A stretch of 36,509 bases of DNA from an unicellular cyanobacterium SU3 (lineage in GTDB: Bacteria > Cyanobacteriota > Cyanobacteriia > Cyanobacteriales > Microcystaceae), in NCBI GenBank assembly GCA_002172675.1, contig NETF01000196.1, forward strand, positions 1 to 36,509, in the 5' to 3' direction. The notes beneath the pieces were generated by a model. The model was not told where the DNA came from and ran no database searches. It was given only the letters and a program-made list of their open reading frames with translations. This document shows positions 15,838-26,083 of this stretch, in pieces; positions within the stretch are counted from its first letter, which is position 1; the number at the start of each line of letters is the position of its first letter. The position numbers and the translations under genes are program-made.

Positions 15838-15982
15838 GGTGGGTTACAGCAGTTTTCCATTGAATGTATCAAAATTTCAGTAAGCGTGAGTGTGGGAAGT
15901 ATTTGCATTTTAATGTTTAATCTATGCAAATAAACACTGCTTGAGATAACATAATCTATCTAAAAATTTGTCCTAACCCACC
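15838..15982. repeat. Inverted-repeat element with GGTGGGTTA/TAACCCACC ends
   Basis: Perfect 9-bp arms at 15838-15846 and 15974-15982 bracket 127 bases of AT-rich non-coding sequence between the 115-residue protein gene and menG. The arm resembles the GGTAGGGTGGG start of the terminator-like repeats in this window. It may be a small non-autonomous element or two separate repeat copies. Confidence 0.45.
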
Positions 15983-16041
15983 ATAAAATAGTTACACAAT
16001 ATTAGATAATAGTTAAAACTCAATTGTATGAACAATTAATA

Positions 16042-16773
16042 ATGAGTGATAATGCTTGGCATTCTGCTACAGATATTCAAAAGATTTTTGATCGCATTGC
16101 TCCAGTTTATGATGAATTTAATAACTGGTTAAGTTTTGGGCAACATCGTATATGGAAGCAAATGGCCGTAAATTGGACTGAAGCCAAACAAAATGATATT
16201 GGCTTAGATATCTGTTGTGGTAGTGGTGATTTGAGTCAATTATTAGCCCGTAAAGTCGGAAAAGCAGGGAAAGTTATGGGATTAGATTTTTCTCAAGAAT
16301 TATTAGCGATCGCAGCCCAACGCGCTTATGATAAGTATCCTATGTTACGGTTAGAATGGGTACAAGGAGATGCCTTAAACTTACCGTTTGAAGACAACAC
16401 CTTTGATTGTGCGACAATGGGCTATGGGTTGCGAAATGTGACGAATATTCCTCGTTGTTTGCAAGAAATACACCGTGTCCTCAAACCTAAGGCTAAAGTT
16501 GCTATTCTAGATTTTCATCGTCCTTATCAACCTTGGCAACAAGTCTTCCAAAAATGGTATCTTGATCAGTTAGTGGTTCCTCTAGCACAACAATATGGAT
16601 TAAAGGACGAATATGCTTACATTATGCCTAGTTTAGAAAGATTTCCGTCAGGAACAGATCAAGTTAAATTAGCTCAGAAAGTAGGGTTTAATTCTGTGGT
16701 TCATTATCCTATCGTTGGGGGAATGATGGGGGTTTTAGTAGCAACAAAAACAGTTCATACTGAGCAGAATTAA
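16042..16773 (+). CDS. menG: Demethylphylloquinone/demethylmenaquinone C-methyltransferase
   Basis: This UbiE/MenG-family SAM methyltransferase adds the ring methyl in the last step of phylloquinone synthesis; phylloquinone is the A1 acceptor of photosystem I. Family signatures are IQKIFDRIAPVYDEFNNWLS near the N-terminus, the SAM motif I GLDICCGSGDLSQLL (about 54-68), GDALNLPFEDNTFDCATMGY and the C-terminal YPIVGGMMGVLVATK. The length of 243 residues is normal. I prefer the ATG at 16042. An in-frame TTG at 16024 would add six unconserved residues (MYEQLI). No quinone-pathway gene is adjacent, though ubiA lies about 8 kb away. Confidence 0.92.
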   Translation: MSDNAWHSATDIQKIFDRIAPVYDEFNNWLSFGQHRIWKQMAVNWTEAKQNDIGLDICCGSGDLSQLLARKVGKAGKVMGLDFSQELLAIAAQRAYDKYPMLRLEWVQGDALNLPFEDNTFDCATMGYGLRNVTNIPRCLQEIHRVLKPKAKVAILDFHRPYQPWQQVFQKWYLDQLVVPLAQQYGLKDEYAYIMPSLERFPSGTDQVKLAQKVGFNSVVHYPIVGGMMGVLVATKTVHTEQN

Positions 16774-16828
16774 GAATGTAGAATGTAGAATGCAGAATGG
16801 ACAATTAATTCTAAATTCTAAATTCTAA
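16774..16828. repeat. Inverted heptamer tandem repeats
   Basis: GAATGTA, GAATGTA, GAATGCA, GAATGG (16774-16800) are followed by three ATTCTAA units (16808-16828). The second array is nearly the reverse complement of the first, so the stretch can fold into an imperfect hairpin of about 20 bp with a mismatch every seventh base. It starts immediately after the menG stop. Confidence 0.75.
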
Positions 16829-16853
16829 ATTTTTAACGAATCGATTATTTATC

Positions 16854-18107
16854 ATGACTGTATTAGAAATTTCTTCTATTAATTTATCTCTAATTTCAAC
16901 GATTATTATTCCTCCTATAGCAGGATCGATTATTGGTTATTTTACCAATGATATTGCTATTAATATGTTATTTCGCCCTTACAAAGCGATTTATATAGGT
17001 AAACGACGTTTACCGTTCACTCCAGGTTTAATTCCTCGTAACCAAGGAAGATTAGCGAAAAAGGTTTCTGATACAATTATGGGGTCATTATTAACCCCAG
17101 AAGAGTTACAAAAATTAGCGAAACGTTTGTTAAAAACTGAACGGGTACAAGCAGCTATTTTATGGTTATTAAATTTAGCATTTAAACAGCTTAAATCTGA
17201 TAAACAACAAAAAACTGCTAAGATTTTATCAGGTATTTTAGAAGATTTATTTAGTGAATCCTTACCTCGCCTTTTAAAAGCTTTAGCACGTCGTCAAAAT
17301 TTTTTAGAAGATCAAATAAATCAAATTTTTGATCAAATTCTTTTAGATTTTAAACTAACAGATGCTCAAGCGAGACAGTTTGCAGATTGGTTATTAGAAG
17401 GGGTTCTTCCTCCCGATATTTTACGACAAGCATTAGTCGATTTTCTCACAGAAAGAAATATCCAAGTTATTGATGAAGGAGTCAGGGAAAAAACCAGTGG
17501 TACTTATTGGGTTGTGGCTAATTTATTCGGAGTTCGTAATACGTTATTAAGGTTAAGAAGTTTTTGTTTAGAAGAAAAAGAAGTGGCAAATACTCGGTTA
17601 AAAGAAATTTTATTATCTTTAGAAGTTCGTAGTCGTTTAAGAGAATGGTTAAAGAGTCTTTCTTTACAAAATTTACCGGTGTCTACGGTTAGACAACTTC
17701 GTAAAACAACCCGTGAAACAGTACAACTTTATGTTCAACAAAGTGGTGGCAAATTTATCCAAGATTTCGGTAAAACCGTTGATTGGGAACAATTATCGAT
17801 TTTAATTATCAATCGAGTACAAAATTCAGCAGCCCTAACCACATCTCTAGAAACAATTAGCGAAGAATTAGCCTTAATTTTAGAAAGATATTTAGAAGAA
17901 GATTTAGAGAAAATTGTAGCTCAAGCTATTCCTATTTTATCCATTGATAAAGTTATCATTGATCGAGTTAATGCGACCTCTCCCGAAAACTTAGAAATGG
18001 CAGTCCAAGGTATTGTGAAAAGCGAATTACAAGCCATTGTCAATTTAGGAGGTATTTTAGGCTTTTTAGTGGGGGTGTTTCAAACTCTCTTACTTTTACT
18101 CAGATAA
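16854..18107 (+). CDS. DUF445 family membrane protein
   Basis: This 417-residue protein matches the DUF445/UPF0754 family. It has an N-terminal membrane helix (about 12-35, ending [17 protein letters not shown]), the family signature [19 protein letters not shown] with [16 protein letters not shown], a long helical coiled middle and a closing membrane span ([18 protein letters not shown], about 399-416). Both ends thus insert in the membrane, with the helical part between them. No biochemical role is known to me for the cyanobacterial member. The gene is 80 bases downstream of menG across the heptamer repeat. Confidence 0.85.
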   Translation: MTVLEISSINLSLISTIIIPPIAGSIIGYFTNDIAINMLFRPYKAIYIGKRRLPFTPGLIPRNQGRLAKKVSDTIMGSLLTPEELQKLAKRLLKTERVQAAILWLLNLAFKQLKSDKQQKTAKILSGILEDLFSESLPRLLKALARRQNFLEDQINQIFDQILLDFKLTDAQARQFADWLLEGVLPPDILRQALVDFLTERNIQVIDEGVREKTSGTYWVVANLFGVRNTLLRLRSFCLEEKEVANTRLKEILLSLEVRSRLREWLKSLSLQNLPVSTVRQLRKTTRETVQLYVQQSGGKFIQDFGKTVDWEQLSILIINRVQNSAALTTSLETISEELALILERYLEEDLEKIVAQAIPILSIDKVIIDRVNATSPENLEMAVQGIVKSELQAIVNLGGILGFLVGVFQTLLLLLR

Positions 18108-18507
18108 TTAATCTGATCAGATTGTTCTAACTTTGATCGCTGACTAGGTAAATACTCATATCAGATAAGTATTCAAGCCATAGAAAGTAAAATTAGATCG
18201 ATATATTTAATGATGTCTTTATTTTTAGTCAAACAAGTGTATAGTTTTTAATCAATCTTGATAAGAAACATGATTGTCTATTGACTATCAATAACCTAAA
18301 TTTGACCCACGGTAATTTATGGACAACTAAAAATCTGAAGGAAGTCTCAAACCCTTGTTGTATCTTGAATCAATCATCACTGCGAATGTTAAACTCCTAA
18401 CTCACCGATGAATATATTGATCAAGCCAATTGAAAACTTTTATTAGCGGTTCAAAAATTGTTACACTTGGTAAAGAATCAAAAAATGTTAACTATCTATA
18501 TAAAATT
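18108..18507. other. Intergenic region upstream of ferrochelatase
   Basis: It holds a perfect 14-base palindrome AATCTGATCAGATT at 18110-18123, two bases after the DUF445 stop, which is a possible weak hairpin or protein-binding site. The rest is AT-rich without a recognisable gene. An in-frame TTG at 18430 would extend ferrochelatase by 26 residues that do not look conserved. Confidence 0.45.
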
Positions 18508-19671
18508 ATGGATCGCGTTGGGGTCTTATTACTAAATTTAGGGGGTCCAGAACAATTACAAGATGTTCGCCCTTTTCTCTTTAATCTATTTTCTGATCCA
18601 GAAATTATCCGATTGCCTTTTCCTTGGCTACAAAAACCCTTAGCTTGGTTTATTTCTACCGCTAGAACCAATACATCCCAGGAGAATTATCGTCAAATTG
18701 GGGGAGGTTCACCCCTGAGAAAGATTACAGAAGCCCAGGGAGAAGCCTTAGAAGAGAGATTAGACCAAATTGGTCAAAAAGCGGATATTTACATCGGAAT
18801 GCGCTATTGGTATCCTTTTACAGAAGAAGCTATTGCCCGTATCAAACGCGATCGCCTCCGTAAATTAGTCATTCTCCCCCTGTATCCTCAATTTTCTATC
18901 AGTACCAGTGGTTCGAGTTTTCGGGTACTCGAAGAAATGTGGGAAGCTGATCCGATGTTAAGACAGATTGAATACACTTTAATCCCTTCTTGGTACGATC
19001 ATCCTCTCTATTTAAAAGCAATGGCTGATCTCATTGCTCAAGAATTAGGTAAATGTTCTAACCCAGATCAAATTCATATATTTTTTAGCGCCCACGGGGT
19101 TCCTCAAAGCTATGTCGAAGAAGCCGGCGATCCCTATCAAGCCGAAATTGAAGCTTGTACCCGTTTAATCATGAAAACCCTTAACCGTCCCAATGCTTAC
19201 ACCCTCGCCTATCAAAGTCGAGTCGGACCGGTAGAATGGTTAAAACCCTACACTGAAGAAGCATTACAAGAACTCGGTGAACAAGGGGTTAAAGATTTAT
19301 TAGTGGTTCCCATTAGTTTCGTCTCGGAACATATCGAAACCTTACAAGAAATTGATATCGAATACCGTGAAGTAGCAGAAGAAGCAGGAATTACTAATTT
19401 TCTTAGGGTTCCGGCCTTAAATACCCATCCCCTTTTTATTGACGCTTTAGCAGATTTAGTGACCCATTCTTTGCAAGAAACTCCTGTCACCTTCAATTCT
19501 GTCACTCATCCCAAGAAAAACATGAAAATGTATCCTCAAGAACGTTGGCAGTGGGGAATGACCACGGCGGCCGAGGTGTGGAATGGAAGACTAGCTATGG
19601 TAGGGTTTATCGGGTTACTGATTGAGTTAATTACCGGTCATGGACCTTTACACTATGTCGGCTTATTATAA
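18508..19671 (+). CDS. hemH: Ferrochelatase with C-terminal chlorophyll-binding-like domain
   Basis: The enzyme inserts Fe2+ into protoporphyrin IX to make heme, the last step of heme synthesis. From the ATG at 18508 the product is 387 residues. The start [15 protein letters not shown] is the conserved beginning of the family, so I rejected the upstream TTG. Catalytic landmarks are H196 in [19 protein letters not shown] and E274 in [10 protein letters not shown]. After the catalytic body (about 1-320) and a linker, residues 348-375 carry a high-light-inducible/CAB-type helix with the motif E356[11 protein letters not shown], as in other cyanobacterial and plastid type-II ferrochelatases. This tail links the enzyme to thylakoid membranes and pigment-protein assembly. 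Its stop overlaps by 6 bases the stop of the converging NACHT gene. Confidence 0.95.
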   Translation: MDRVGVLLLNLGGPEQLQDVRPFLFNLFSDPEIIRLPFPWLQKPLAWFISTARTNTSQENYRQIGGGSPLRKITEAQGEALEERLDQIGQKADIYIGMRYWYPFTEEAIARIKRDRLRKLVILPLYPQFSISTSGSSFRVLEEMWEADPMLRQIEYTLIPSWYDHPLYLKAMADLIAQELGKCSNPDQIHIFFSAHGVPQSYVEEAGDPYQAEIEACTRLIMKTLNRPNAYTLAYQSRVGPVEWLKPYTEEALQELGEQGVKDLLVVPISFVSEHIETLQEIDIEYREVAEEAGITNFLRVPALNTHPLFIDALADLVTHSLQETPVTFNSVTHPKKNMKMYPQERWQWGMTTAAEVWNGRLAMVGFIGLLIELITGHGPLHYVGLL

Positions 19672-22600
19672 TTTTTGAGTGACCCACTGCAAGAGAGTTT
19701 CACTTAACTGAGGATCATCAGGAGAAAAACGAGATAACCCTGATGATTCCTGTCTGGTAATTACGCCAATTATTCCCTTAAACTTCTCTAAACTCTTAAG
19801 AAGATGGGCAGATAAATTAGAATCAGCATTATTTTCAGCCTCATCATAAAAGAGTAAAATTAAAGGACTTTTAGGGGATTTTTTTTGTAATAGATGCCAA
19901 TAAAGACGAAGTTTAGAAAGGGTTTCCGGCAAACCATGCTCAAAGGCTAAACAATCTTGTTCTAACATCTGATCGTAAATATCGATAGAAGGATTCTCTG
20001 GATCAATAAAACGACCACTCTCGATCCAAATGATGTGAGTCGATGCTAACTGAGAATGATTATTTAATTCTTGTTGTAATTTCTCTAACAGAGTGATGGT
20101 TTCTGCTGACTGGGGTTCAGTGATTTGAGAAGATGATGGAAGTTTCTCAGGTAAATTGCGCTGATGCCACGCTTCAGTAAAGGTCTGATAAGATAAATGT
20201 TGGGCGCAGTGCCACATGACTTGATAACAAGGAGAATATTGTTCTAAGCTGGTTTTAAGGACATAATCCCGTAATTGAGTGACCACTTGGGGCATTTGTT
20301 TTTGTGGCAAAATAGTGATTAAGCCCTCAGCAATTTGTTTTCCTAAGTCTTGATTTTTAATCGTCGGCAAAATTTTGAGAAAGGTAGCGATCGCCCCTTT
20401 ATTTCCTACAGCAATTTTAGTTAAACTTTTAGCTGCACAACGACGACTTTCTAGATGGGAACTGGTTTCTAATAGTCTAATTAATGTGGCGATCGCTGCA
20501 GGATTTCTTGTACCAATTTCTCCTAAACTTTCTGCTGCTAAACTACGAATATCAGGATCACGAGTCGATTGAATGAGATTAACCAAAACCATCAACGCTT
20601 CTAAATTACCGGGATCAATTTTCCCTAAGCTGACAGCAACTTGACGTAAAATAAACTGATCTCTTGATATTTGCAGGAGTTTAGTTAAAGCATTAATAGA
20701 AGTTGGATTACCGGGATCAATTTTTCCTAAATTTTCTGCGATTTCTCGATAACTTTCTTCATCATCAACTTGTTCCATTAATTGTATCGATGCTTTAACA
20801 ATTTTAGGATTTTTCCGATCAATTTTTCCTAAACTATCTAAGGCTTCTTTCCGAATTAATAAAGCTTCGTCGGAGCGAATTAATTTTTCTAAAATCGTGA
20901 TCGCTTTTTCATTTCCTAATCCAATTTTTCCTAAACTACTAATAGCAATCCAACGAAGATAAGTCTCTTCATTCTCTTCAAGGAGATGAACTAAAGCAGC
21001 AATCGCTTGATTATTTCCTGGACAAACTTCCCCCAAACTATAAACCACTTCTTGACGAATACTTGAAGTGTTTGTTGTCTCCATTAATTTAATTAAACCA
21101 GCAATAGCAGTGGGATTTCCAGGATCAATTTTTTCTAAACTTTCCGCTGCTTGTCGTCTCATGGTTTCATCTTTCGTTGTGCGAATTAATTGCACTAAAA
21201 TGGCGATCGCAGTTGCATTACCTTTACCGACAATTTCTAAACATTGGAAGATTCGTCGCCTTAAATTAGGAGTAGGTTGATGATGTAATAAACGAACTAA
21301 GGCTTTAACTCCCTGTCCTTCTCCTTGGGCAATTTTTTCTAATCCTAAAAAGGCTTTTTGATAGTCTGATTCACTGCTAGCGGTTTCTAAGGCTTTAACA
21401 ATAACATTGATGGCGGTAGGATTACCTTCATCTATGGTTCCTAAGGTTTCGGCTATTTGCCAACGGAGGGTTTGATCATCGGTGTTTTCTAAACATTGAG
21501 TTAAAGTAGCGATCGCTTCGGTGTTCTGTTTACCCAATCTTTCTAAATAGAATAATCCTCGTTGTTGATTTGATGCTTGTGGATTTTTAGTAATCAAATT
21601 GATAAGATGAGTAATGACTAAAGGACGATAAACATCCTCTATTGCCTGTCTTGTTACTAATGTCGGTAAGTTCGGAGAATCGGTGTCGTCTAATCCCCAG
21701 ACAAACACTTGTTTTATGATCTTTTCCCTGAAAGAACAAGTGGGAAATTCCGATAAGGCTATAGCTGCCATTAAGTAAGCCCTAAATCCATAAAAATTGT
21801 CTTGACCACATTCATCTTTAAAGCTAATTAAAGCCTCGATAAGGGCTTCTTTTTCTTCTGAGGTAATATCCTCTCTTCCTAACCAAAATAGTAAGATTTG
21901 TTGCCATTGGTCACTGAATATTTCTAAAGTTTTTGTCTCTTTATTCAGAAAATATTGCCAATTATCAATAGCCAAAGCAGCAAAATAATCTTCAAAGGTT
22001 TGATCTTTAAATCGGTACTGATTATCTTTCTCTTGCTGACTAATGATCCCGATTGGTCTTAACAAATGGAGTTGTAAACTTAACGAGAGTAAAGAATGAT
22101 GATCTTCAATCATCTTGTCAACAATAGGGACAGAAAGGTCTCCCATTTGTCCATGATTAAATGCTAACTGAGTTAAGAATTGATTTAACTGTTGTTGTAC
22201 TTCTGGAGTAACGTGGGTTATTTCTGCTTGCCATTGATAAAATTCATCAACTAAAACTTGATAAAGTGTTGCTGCGGTTTGGGGTAAGGTTTGAGGATTT
22301 TTTTGCCAAAAACGACACAATAAAGATAGTCTCAGGGGATTTTTTAGCCATTTGTGAAGATGTTGCTTGTCAGGTTGGCTTAATAAATGAGATAATTTTT
22401 CTCCTAAGTTTTCCTTACTTTCTAGGTTTTCTGGTTGGGATGAATAGGGAACAAACCATTGTTTAACAAATTGTTGGATTTCAGTTTGATTTTCTAGAGA
22501 TTTTGTTTCATAAATGTCAAATTTGGCGAACGCTTGTGGTTGCATCTTCCACGTATCGGTTTGACAGGTTAGCATTAAATGACAATTACTAATTAGATCA

Positions 22601-23256
22601 TGTCTTTCTTTTCTCAAAACATTCAGGGGAGACTGATTCTTATCATTGATAGATTGGGTTAATAAACAATCAATGCCATCGGCTAATAACCAAACTCGTC
22701 CACTTTCTAATAAAGAATGAAAAGATTCTTGCCACAATTCTGGTGAAAGCTTCTTTTTTGTTCGATAATGTTTTAAGCATTGGATTAACCATTGATCAGT
22801 TAAATAATCCTCTAAAGTCACATTTGTTAGTTGCTTGGTCGATAGCCAAATAGGTATATAATCTGTCTTATCTAACATCCAATGGGCAATTTTTTGTAAA
22901 TAAAGACTTTTGCCTGTTCCTGATTCCCCAATAATAGCAATGTTACCTATTTCTCTTTGCTTTTTATCTACATCACAAATGTATTCAAACAATGATTCAG
23001 TTTGATTCTGATTCCCATTTAATCTTTCAGATGATTTTAACTTGCGGTGTTTTGAATCAGCGTGACTACCATTAGCAGTTTGGATACAGTCTAAATAGAC
23101 AGATAAGTTATTCCTCTGATTTTCTTTTTCATCCGGTTGGGTACTCATGGGATTGATAGGAAAAGCGTACTTCAGCATAAGACGACAGACTTTGTTCCAG
23201 TCAATGCTGTGACGAGAGGGATTTTTTTCAGTAGCGCTTATGTGAACTTGGGACAT
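19666..23256 (-). CDS. NACHT-type STAND NTPase with HEAT repeats
   Basis: This 1196-residue protein has four parts. The first 100 residues have no recognised fold. A NACHT-type NTPase follows, with Walker A GESGTGKS at 110-117, Walker B around D193 in [12 protein letters not shown], and a winged-helix-like part ending near 440 with [17 protein letters not shown]. Helical HEAT/PBS-lyase repeats run from about 560 to 980 with a period of about 39 residues; nearly every linker reads like [11 protein letters not shown]. The C-terminal domain (about 1070-1196) has strands [15 protein letters not shown] and [12 protein letters not shown] and the end [19 protein letters not shown] proteins are sensor-switch ATPases, and in bacteria many act in antiviral defence or signalling. 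The HEAT superhelix is the likely sensor. It lies 28 bases downstream of sigF on the same strand, suggesting cotranscription. I cannot name the C-terminal domain or the ligand. Confidence 0.85.
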   Translation of the reverse strand: MSQVHISATEKNPSRHSIDWNKVCRLMLKYAFPINPMSTQPDEKENQRNNLSVYLDCIQTANGSHADSKHRKLKSSERLNGNQNQTESLFEYICDVDKKQREIGNIAIIGESGTGKSLYLQKIAHWMLDKTDYIPIWLSTKQLTNVTLEDYLTDQWLIQCLKHYRTKKKLSPELWQESFHSLLESGRVWLLADGIDCLLTQSINDKNQSPLNVLRKERHDLISNCHLMLTCQTDTWKMQPQAFAKFDIYETKSLENQTEIQQFVKQWFVPYSSQPENLESKENLGEKLSHLLSQPDKQHLHKWLKNPLRLSLLCRFWQKNPQTLPQTAATLYQVLVDEFYQWQAEITHVTPEVQQQLNQFLTQLAFNHGQMGDLSVPIVDKMIEDHHSLLSLSLQLHLLRPIGIISQQEKDNQYRFKDQTFEDYFAALAIDNWQYFLNKETKTLEIFSDQWQQILLFWLGREDITSEEKEALIEALISFKDECGQDNFYGFRAYLMAAIALSEFPTCSFREKIIKQVFVWGLDDTDSPNLPTLVTRQAIEDVYRPLVITHLINLITKNPQASNQQRGLFYLERLGKQNTEAIATLTQCLENTDDQTLRWQIAETLGTIDEGNPTAINVIVKALETASSESDYQKAFLGLEKIAQGEGQGVKALVRLLHHQPTPNLRRRIFQCLEIVGKGNATAIAILVQLIRTTKDETMRRQAAESLEKIDPGNPTAIAGLIKLMETTNTSSIRQEVVYSLGEVCPGNNQAIAALVHLLEENEETYLRWIAISSLGKIGLGNEKAITILEKLIRSDEALLIRKEALDSLGKIDRKNPKIVKASIQLMEQVDDEESYREIAENLGKIDPGNPTSINALTKLLQISRDQFILRQVAVSLGKIDPGNLEALMVLVNLIQSTRDPDIRSLAAESLGEIGTRNPAAIATLIRLLETSSHLESRRCAAKSLTKIAVGNKGAIATFLKILPTIKNQDLGKQIAEGLITILPQKQMPQVVTQLRDYVLKTSLEQYSPCYQVMWHCAQHLSYQTFTEAWHQRNLPEKLPSSSQITEPQSAETITLLEKLQQELNNHSQLASTHIIWIESGRFIDPENPSIDIYDQMLEQDCLAFEHGLPETLSKLRLYWHLLQKKSPKSPLILLFYDEAENNADSNLSAHLLKSLEKFKGIIGVITRQESSGLSRFSPDDPQLSETLLQWVTQKL

Positions 23257-23284
23257 TATTGTCGCCTACTTTTTTATGTATTAA

Positions 23285-24061
23285 TTAACATATCTCTTTG
23301 TGCATATTTTGTTTAAGCATTTCTAATCCTTTTTTAACTCGACGAGAAACGGTGACAACACTAATACCTAACTGTTCGGCTGTTTCTCTTTGAGTTAAGT
23401 CTTTAAGGAAAACAAATTCGAGAATATTTCTAGTTCTTTCTTCTAATTGTTCTAATGCTTGTTGGAGACGAATTTTATCTTCTTGTGCTAGTTGAAAACT
23501 ACGATAGTTAGCATCGGGAACTAAGTCTCCTAAACTGGTTTGTCCTTCTCCCTCATTACTAACTTTCACATCTAAACTAACAGGTTCTCTGTTTTGAAAA
23601 GCGAGTTTAATTTCTTGCCATTCTTTTAGGGAAATTTCTAAAACTTGAGCAATTTCTGAATCTGTTGGTTGACGATTAAATTTTTCTCTAAATTCTCGGC
23701 GCATATTCATCGACTGTCTTCCTAATTCTAACCAACGTCTGGGAATACGAACGGTATATTTTTTATCGCGTAAATAATGTTGAATTTCTCCTCGAATATA
23801 GGGAATGGCAAAAGAACTGAAAGCATGACCTTTTTCAATACTAAACCGTTCAATGGCACGAATTAAGCCTAAACTACCCACTTGAACTAAATCTTCGTAA
23901 CTCTCCGGACATTGATGAACCCAATGATGTGCTTCTTTGCGAACCAAACCAAAATTTAATTCTAAAATTTTATTTCTTAGTGTAGGTTTGGGGGTTTTTT
24001 GATACGCTTGAAACAATTTAAGGGTTTCGAGTTTAACGTTTTCTTTGGTAGGGCTATACAT
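23285..24061 (-). CDS. sigF: RNA polymerase sigma factor SigF (group 3)
   Basis: This is an alternative sigma-70 factor of the cyanobacterial SigF type. Region 2 reads LNFGLVRKEAHHWVHQCPES, YEDLVQVGSLGLIRAIERF and GHAFSSFAIPYIRGEIQHYL. Region 3 includes RDKKYTVRIPRRWLELGRQS, and region 4 ends with the helix-turn-helix LTQRETAEQLGISVVTVSRR. From the ATG chosen at 24061 the protein has 258 residues, the length I recall for Synechocystis SigF. A TTG 33 bases upstream would add residues that are not conserved. In Synechocystis SigF controls pilus genes and phototactic motility. The NACHT-HEAT gene follows 28 bases downstream. Confidence 0.92.
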   Translation of the reverse strand: MYSPTKENVKLETLKLFQAYQKTPKPTLRNKILELNFGLVRKEAHHWVHQCPESYEDLVQVGSLGLIRAIERFSIEKGHAFSSFAIPYIRGEIQHYLRDKKYTVRIPRRWLELGRQSMNMRREFREKFNRQPTDSEIAQVLEISLKEWQEIKLAFQNREPVSLDVKVSNEGEGQTSLGDLVPDANYRSFQLAQEDKIRLQQALEQLEERTRNILEFVFLKDLTQRETAEQLGISVVTVSRRVKKGLEMLKQNMHKEIC

Positions 24062-24328
24062 AGCAAATATGCACCGTTGTATTGTTGTTGGCAACCAATT
24101 GACTATATTTAGCCTAAAATGAAGGGTAGGCTGCTTACAATGGGATTTATACTATTCTTCAAAAGTCCTTTTAACCAAAGTTTACTTAATTCTACGGATA
24201 ACAATTAGAAACTACTTAAAGATATATGAAGTGATGAATTTTTTAGTGCAGTGATTAAAGCTGTATATGACCCGCAATCGAGTATTTATCTAACTTTTCA
24301 GATTATGAAGTTATTTCATCAAAATACC

Positions 24329-25084
24329 TTAACTTAAGGATAACAAATGATATTGAACTCCTGTTTCAAAGATTCTTACGCCTCCTCCTTCGGCAACCGT
24401 TTGTCTTAAGGCGGTAGAATTACTAACGGTGACACCAGCTAAATAGTTAATACCAAAATCAGCAAATTCTTTTAACCAGGGAAGGGTTGGTCCCATCAAA
24501 ACTACAGTGGCATTCTGAGATAATTCGACAAGACGAGGAAACGTTTTGTTAGGAATGGATGTGGCGGTTAAAAATACCCAGTCAGATGAGGGGAGTAAAT
24601 ATTCTGAGGCAGTGGCAGGAAAGTCTCCAGAGGTGGGATTGAGTTCAATGACATTAATATTCATTTGTTGTTCATACTGCTTTAACCCTGGATAGCGGCC
24701 AATGACTGACACTTGTTTTCCTTGCAGTTGGGGCAGAAAATGCTCAAATACGGATAAATTAGCCGATGTTGCCACAGGAAGGGCGATCGCTTCTTGAAGT
24801 AAGGGAGAATTATGGTTAATAATAGCATTAATCCCCGCCATGGCTACAGTGGCTTGATAAGAATCCCACGATCGCAACCATGATGATAATTCTTGGATAG
24901 GTTGATTAACTAAAGTTCCTGACCAAGATAAGGTACGAGTAGAAACACCTGGACTCATACATAAGCCGATTCCTTCAGCTTTACACAATGTCCAGGTTAA
25001 GCCAATAATAATCTCTTCAACGAGGGTATTGGTTTGGCCATAATCGATCAATAAGTCATAAATCTCTTTGGGGTTAATCATCAT
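24329..25084 (-). CDS. DUF364-type putative heavy-metal-chelation protein
   Basis: The 251-residue product matches the DUF4213/DUF364 arrangement. An N-terminal part (about 1-95) runs from VEEIIIGLTWTLCKAEGIGLC through MSPGVSTRTLSWSGTL to GINAIIN. A Rossmann-like C-terminal part follows, with GKQVSVIGRYPGLK (about 121-134), VIELNPTSGDFPA and a DWVFLTATSIPNKTFPRLVE stretch. The family is annotated as possibly binding heavy metals or a related ligand; the activity is not established. Its gene begins 12 bases after the ubiA stop on the same strand, so the two are probably translated from one message, although no direct biochemical link is known. Confidence 0.8.
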   Translation of the reverse strand: MMINPKEIYDLLIDYGQTNTLVEEIIIGLTWTLCKAEGIGLCMSPGVSTRTLSWSGTLVNQPIQELSSWLRSWDSYQATVAMAGINAIINHNSPLLQEAIALPVATSANLSVFEHFLPQLQGKQVSVIGRYPGLKQYEQQMNINVIELNPTSGDFPATASEYLLPSSDWVFLTATSIPNKTFPRLVELSQNATVVLMGPTLPWLKEFADFGINYLAGVTVSNSTALRQTVAEGGGVRIFETGVQYHLLSLS

Positions 25085-25096
25085 CAGTTGAATTAT

Positions 25097-25984
25097 TTAA
25101 CTTAGAGTCATACTAACAATAATTCCTGCTAATAAAACAAACCCTAAAGTAACATTTTGCTTAAATACTTGACCATAGGTTTGTTGCGGGATTTCGGGAG
25201 AACTTAAACGGATATATTGTATCATCCAACCTACTAAAGCAATGATCCAGGTTAGCCAAAATCCTAAGTTGAGGTGCATTATAACCCCTAAATAAGCCCA
25301 TAATCCGGCGGTAATCGCAAAGAATATGCCTACTGCTTCTCCTGCATATTTACCGAAGAATAAAGCACTAGAATTGACTCCTATTTTTTTATCATCTTCT
25401 CGATCAGACATAGCATAAACCGTATCAAATCCTAATGTCCAAAAGACGGTTATTCCCCATAATACCCAAGTGTAGTTTTCTAACTGTCCTGTCACCGCAG
25501 TCCAACTAATTAATACGGCAAAACCCCAAGCTAAAGATAATACTAATTGAGGAATGGGAAAGACTCGTTTCGCCAAGGGATAACAGACAATGAAAGGAAC
25601 AGCAGCAACGCATAATATAAAGCTTAATGTGTTGAGATAAAAGGCTAAAATTGCAGCACAAAAAAGGGCAATAAGAGCGATAAGAATACCAACTTTGATA
25701 GATAGCGATCGCTCAGCTAAAGGTCGTGTTTTAGTCCTTTCTACTTGAGGATCAATATCTCTATCCCAGAGATCATTGATCACACATCCGGCTGCACTGG
25801 TGGCTAAGGTTCCTAATATAATAACTCCAATTAAAGGTAAGGGAGGAATGCCTCTTGCTGCTAAAAAAATAGCCCATAATGCAGGAATCATCAGAATCAG
25901 TCTTCCTGCTGGCTTATCCCATCTTAATAAGCGAATAATGGTTAACCAAGTGGCTTCGGGTTGAGGTTGAGATTGGGTAATCAT
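25097..25984 (-). CDS. ubiA: 4-hydroxybenzoate polyprenyltransferase (plastoquinone pathway)
   Basis: This UbiA-family integral membrane prenyltransferase attaches a solanesyl chain to 4-hydroxybenzoate, an early step in cyanobacterial plastoquinone-9 synthesis. The two Mg-pyrophosphate motifs are intact: NDLWDRDID (70-78), followed by ERTKTRPLA, and D187-TVYAMSDREDD (187-198). About eight hydrophobic segments are spread through the 295 residues. Length and motif spacing are normal. The DUF364 gene follows after 12 bases. Other UbiA paralogues in cyanobacteria (homogentisate or chlorophyll synthases) carry differently worded motifs, so this assignment is fairly safe. Confidence 0.9.
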   Translation of the reverse strand: MITQSQPQPEATWLTIIRLLRWDKPAGRLILMIPALWAIFLAARGIPPLPLIGVIILGTLATSAAGCVINDLWDRDIDPQVERTKTRPLAERSLSIKVGILIALIALFCAAILAFYLNTLSFILCVAAVPFIVCYPLAKRVFPIPQLVLSLAWGFAVLISWTAVTGQLENYTWVLWGITVFWTLGFDTVYAMSDREDDKKIGVNSSALFFGKYAGEAVGIFFAITAGLWAYLGVIMHLNLGFWLTWIIALVGWMIQYIRLSSPEIPQQTYGQVFKQNVTLGFVLLAGIIVSMTLS

Positions 25985-26083
25985 TGTTTTTTATATATTG
26001 CTGTTTTATATTATTTAATTATAAAAAATTATTCTGACATTCAATATTCAAAATAAAATCTAACGCCTGGCCATTTCCTCGAA

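Noticed and set aside
16774-16828. CRISPR-like array
   Set aside because: Units are only 7 bases with no spacers and no cas gene is in the window; these are simple tandem repeats.
18430-18507. N-terminal extension of ferrochelatase from a TTG
   Set aside because: The extra 26 residues are not conserved in the family, and the ATG at 18508 begins exactly at the standard [15 protein letters not shown] start.
24062-24094. Longer SigF from a TTG
   Set aside because: The ATG at 24061 gives the usual 258 residues; the upstream residues resemble nothing in SigF proteins.
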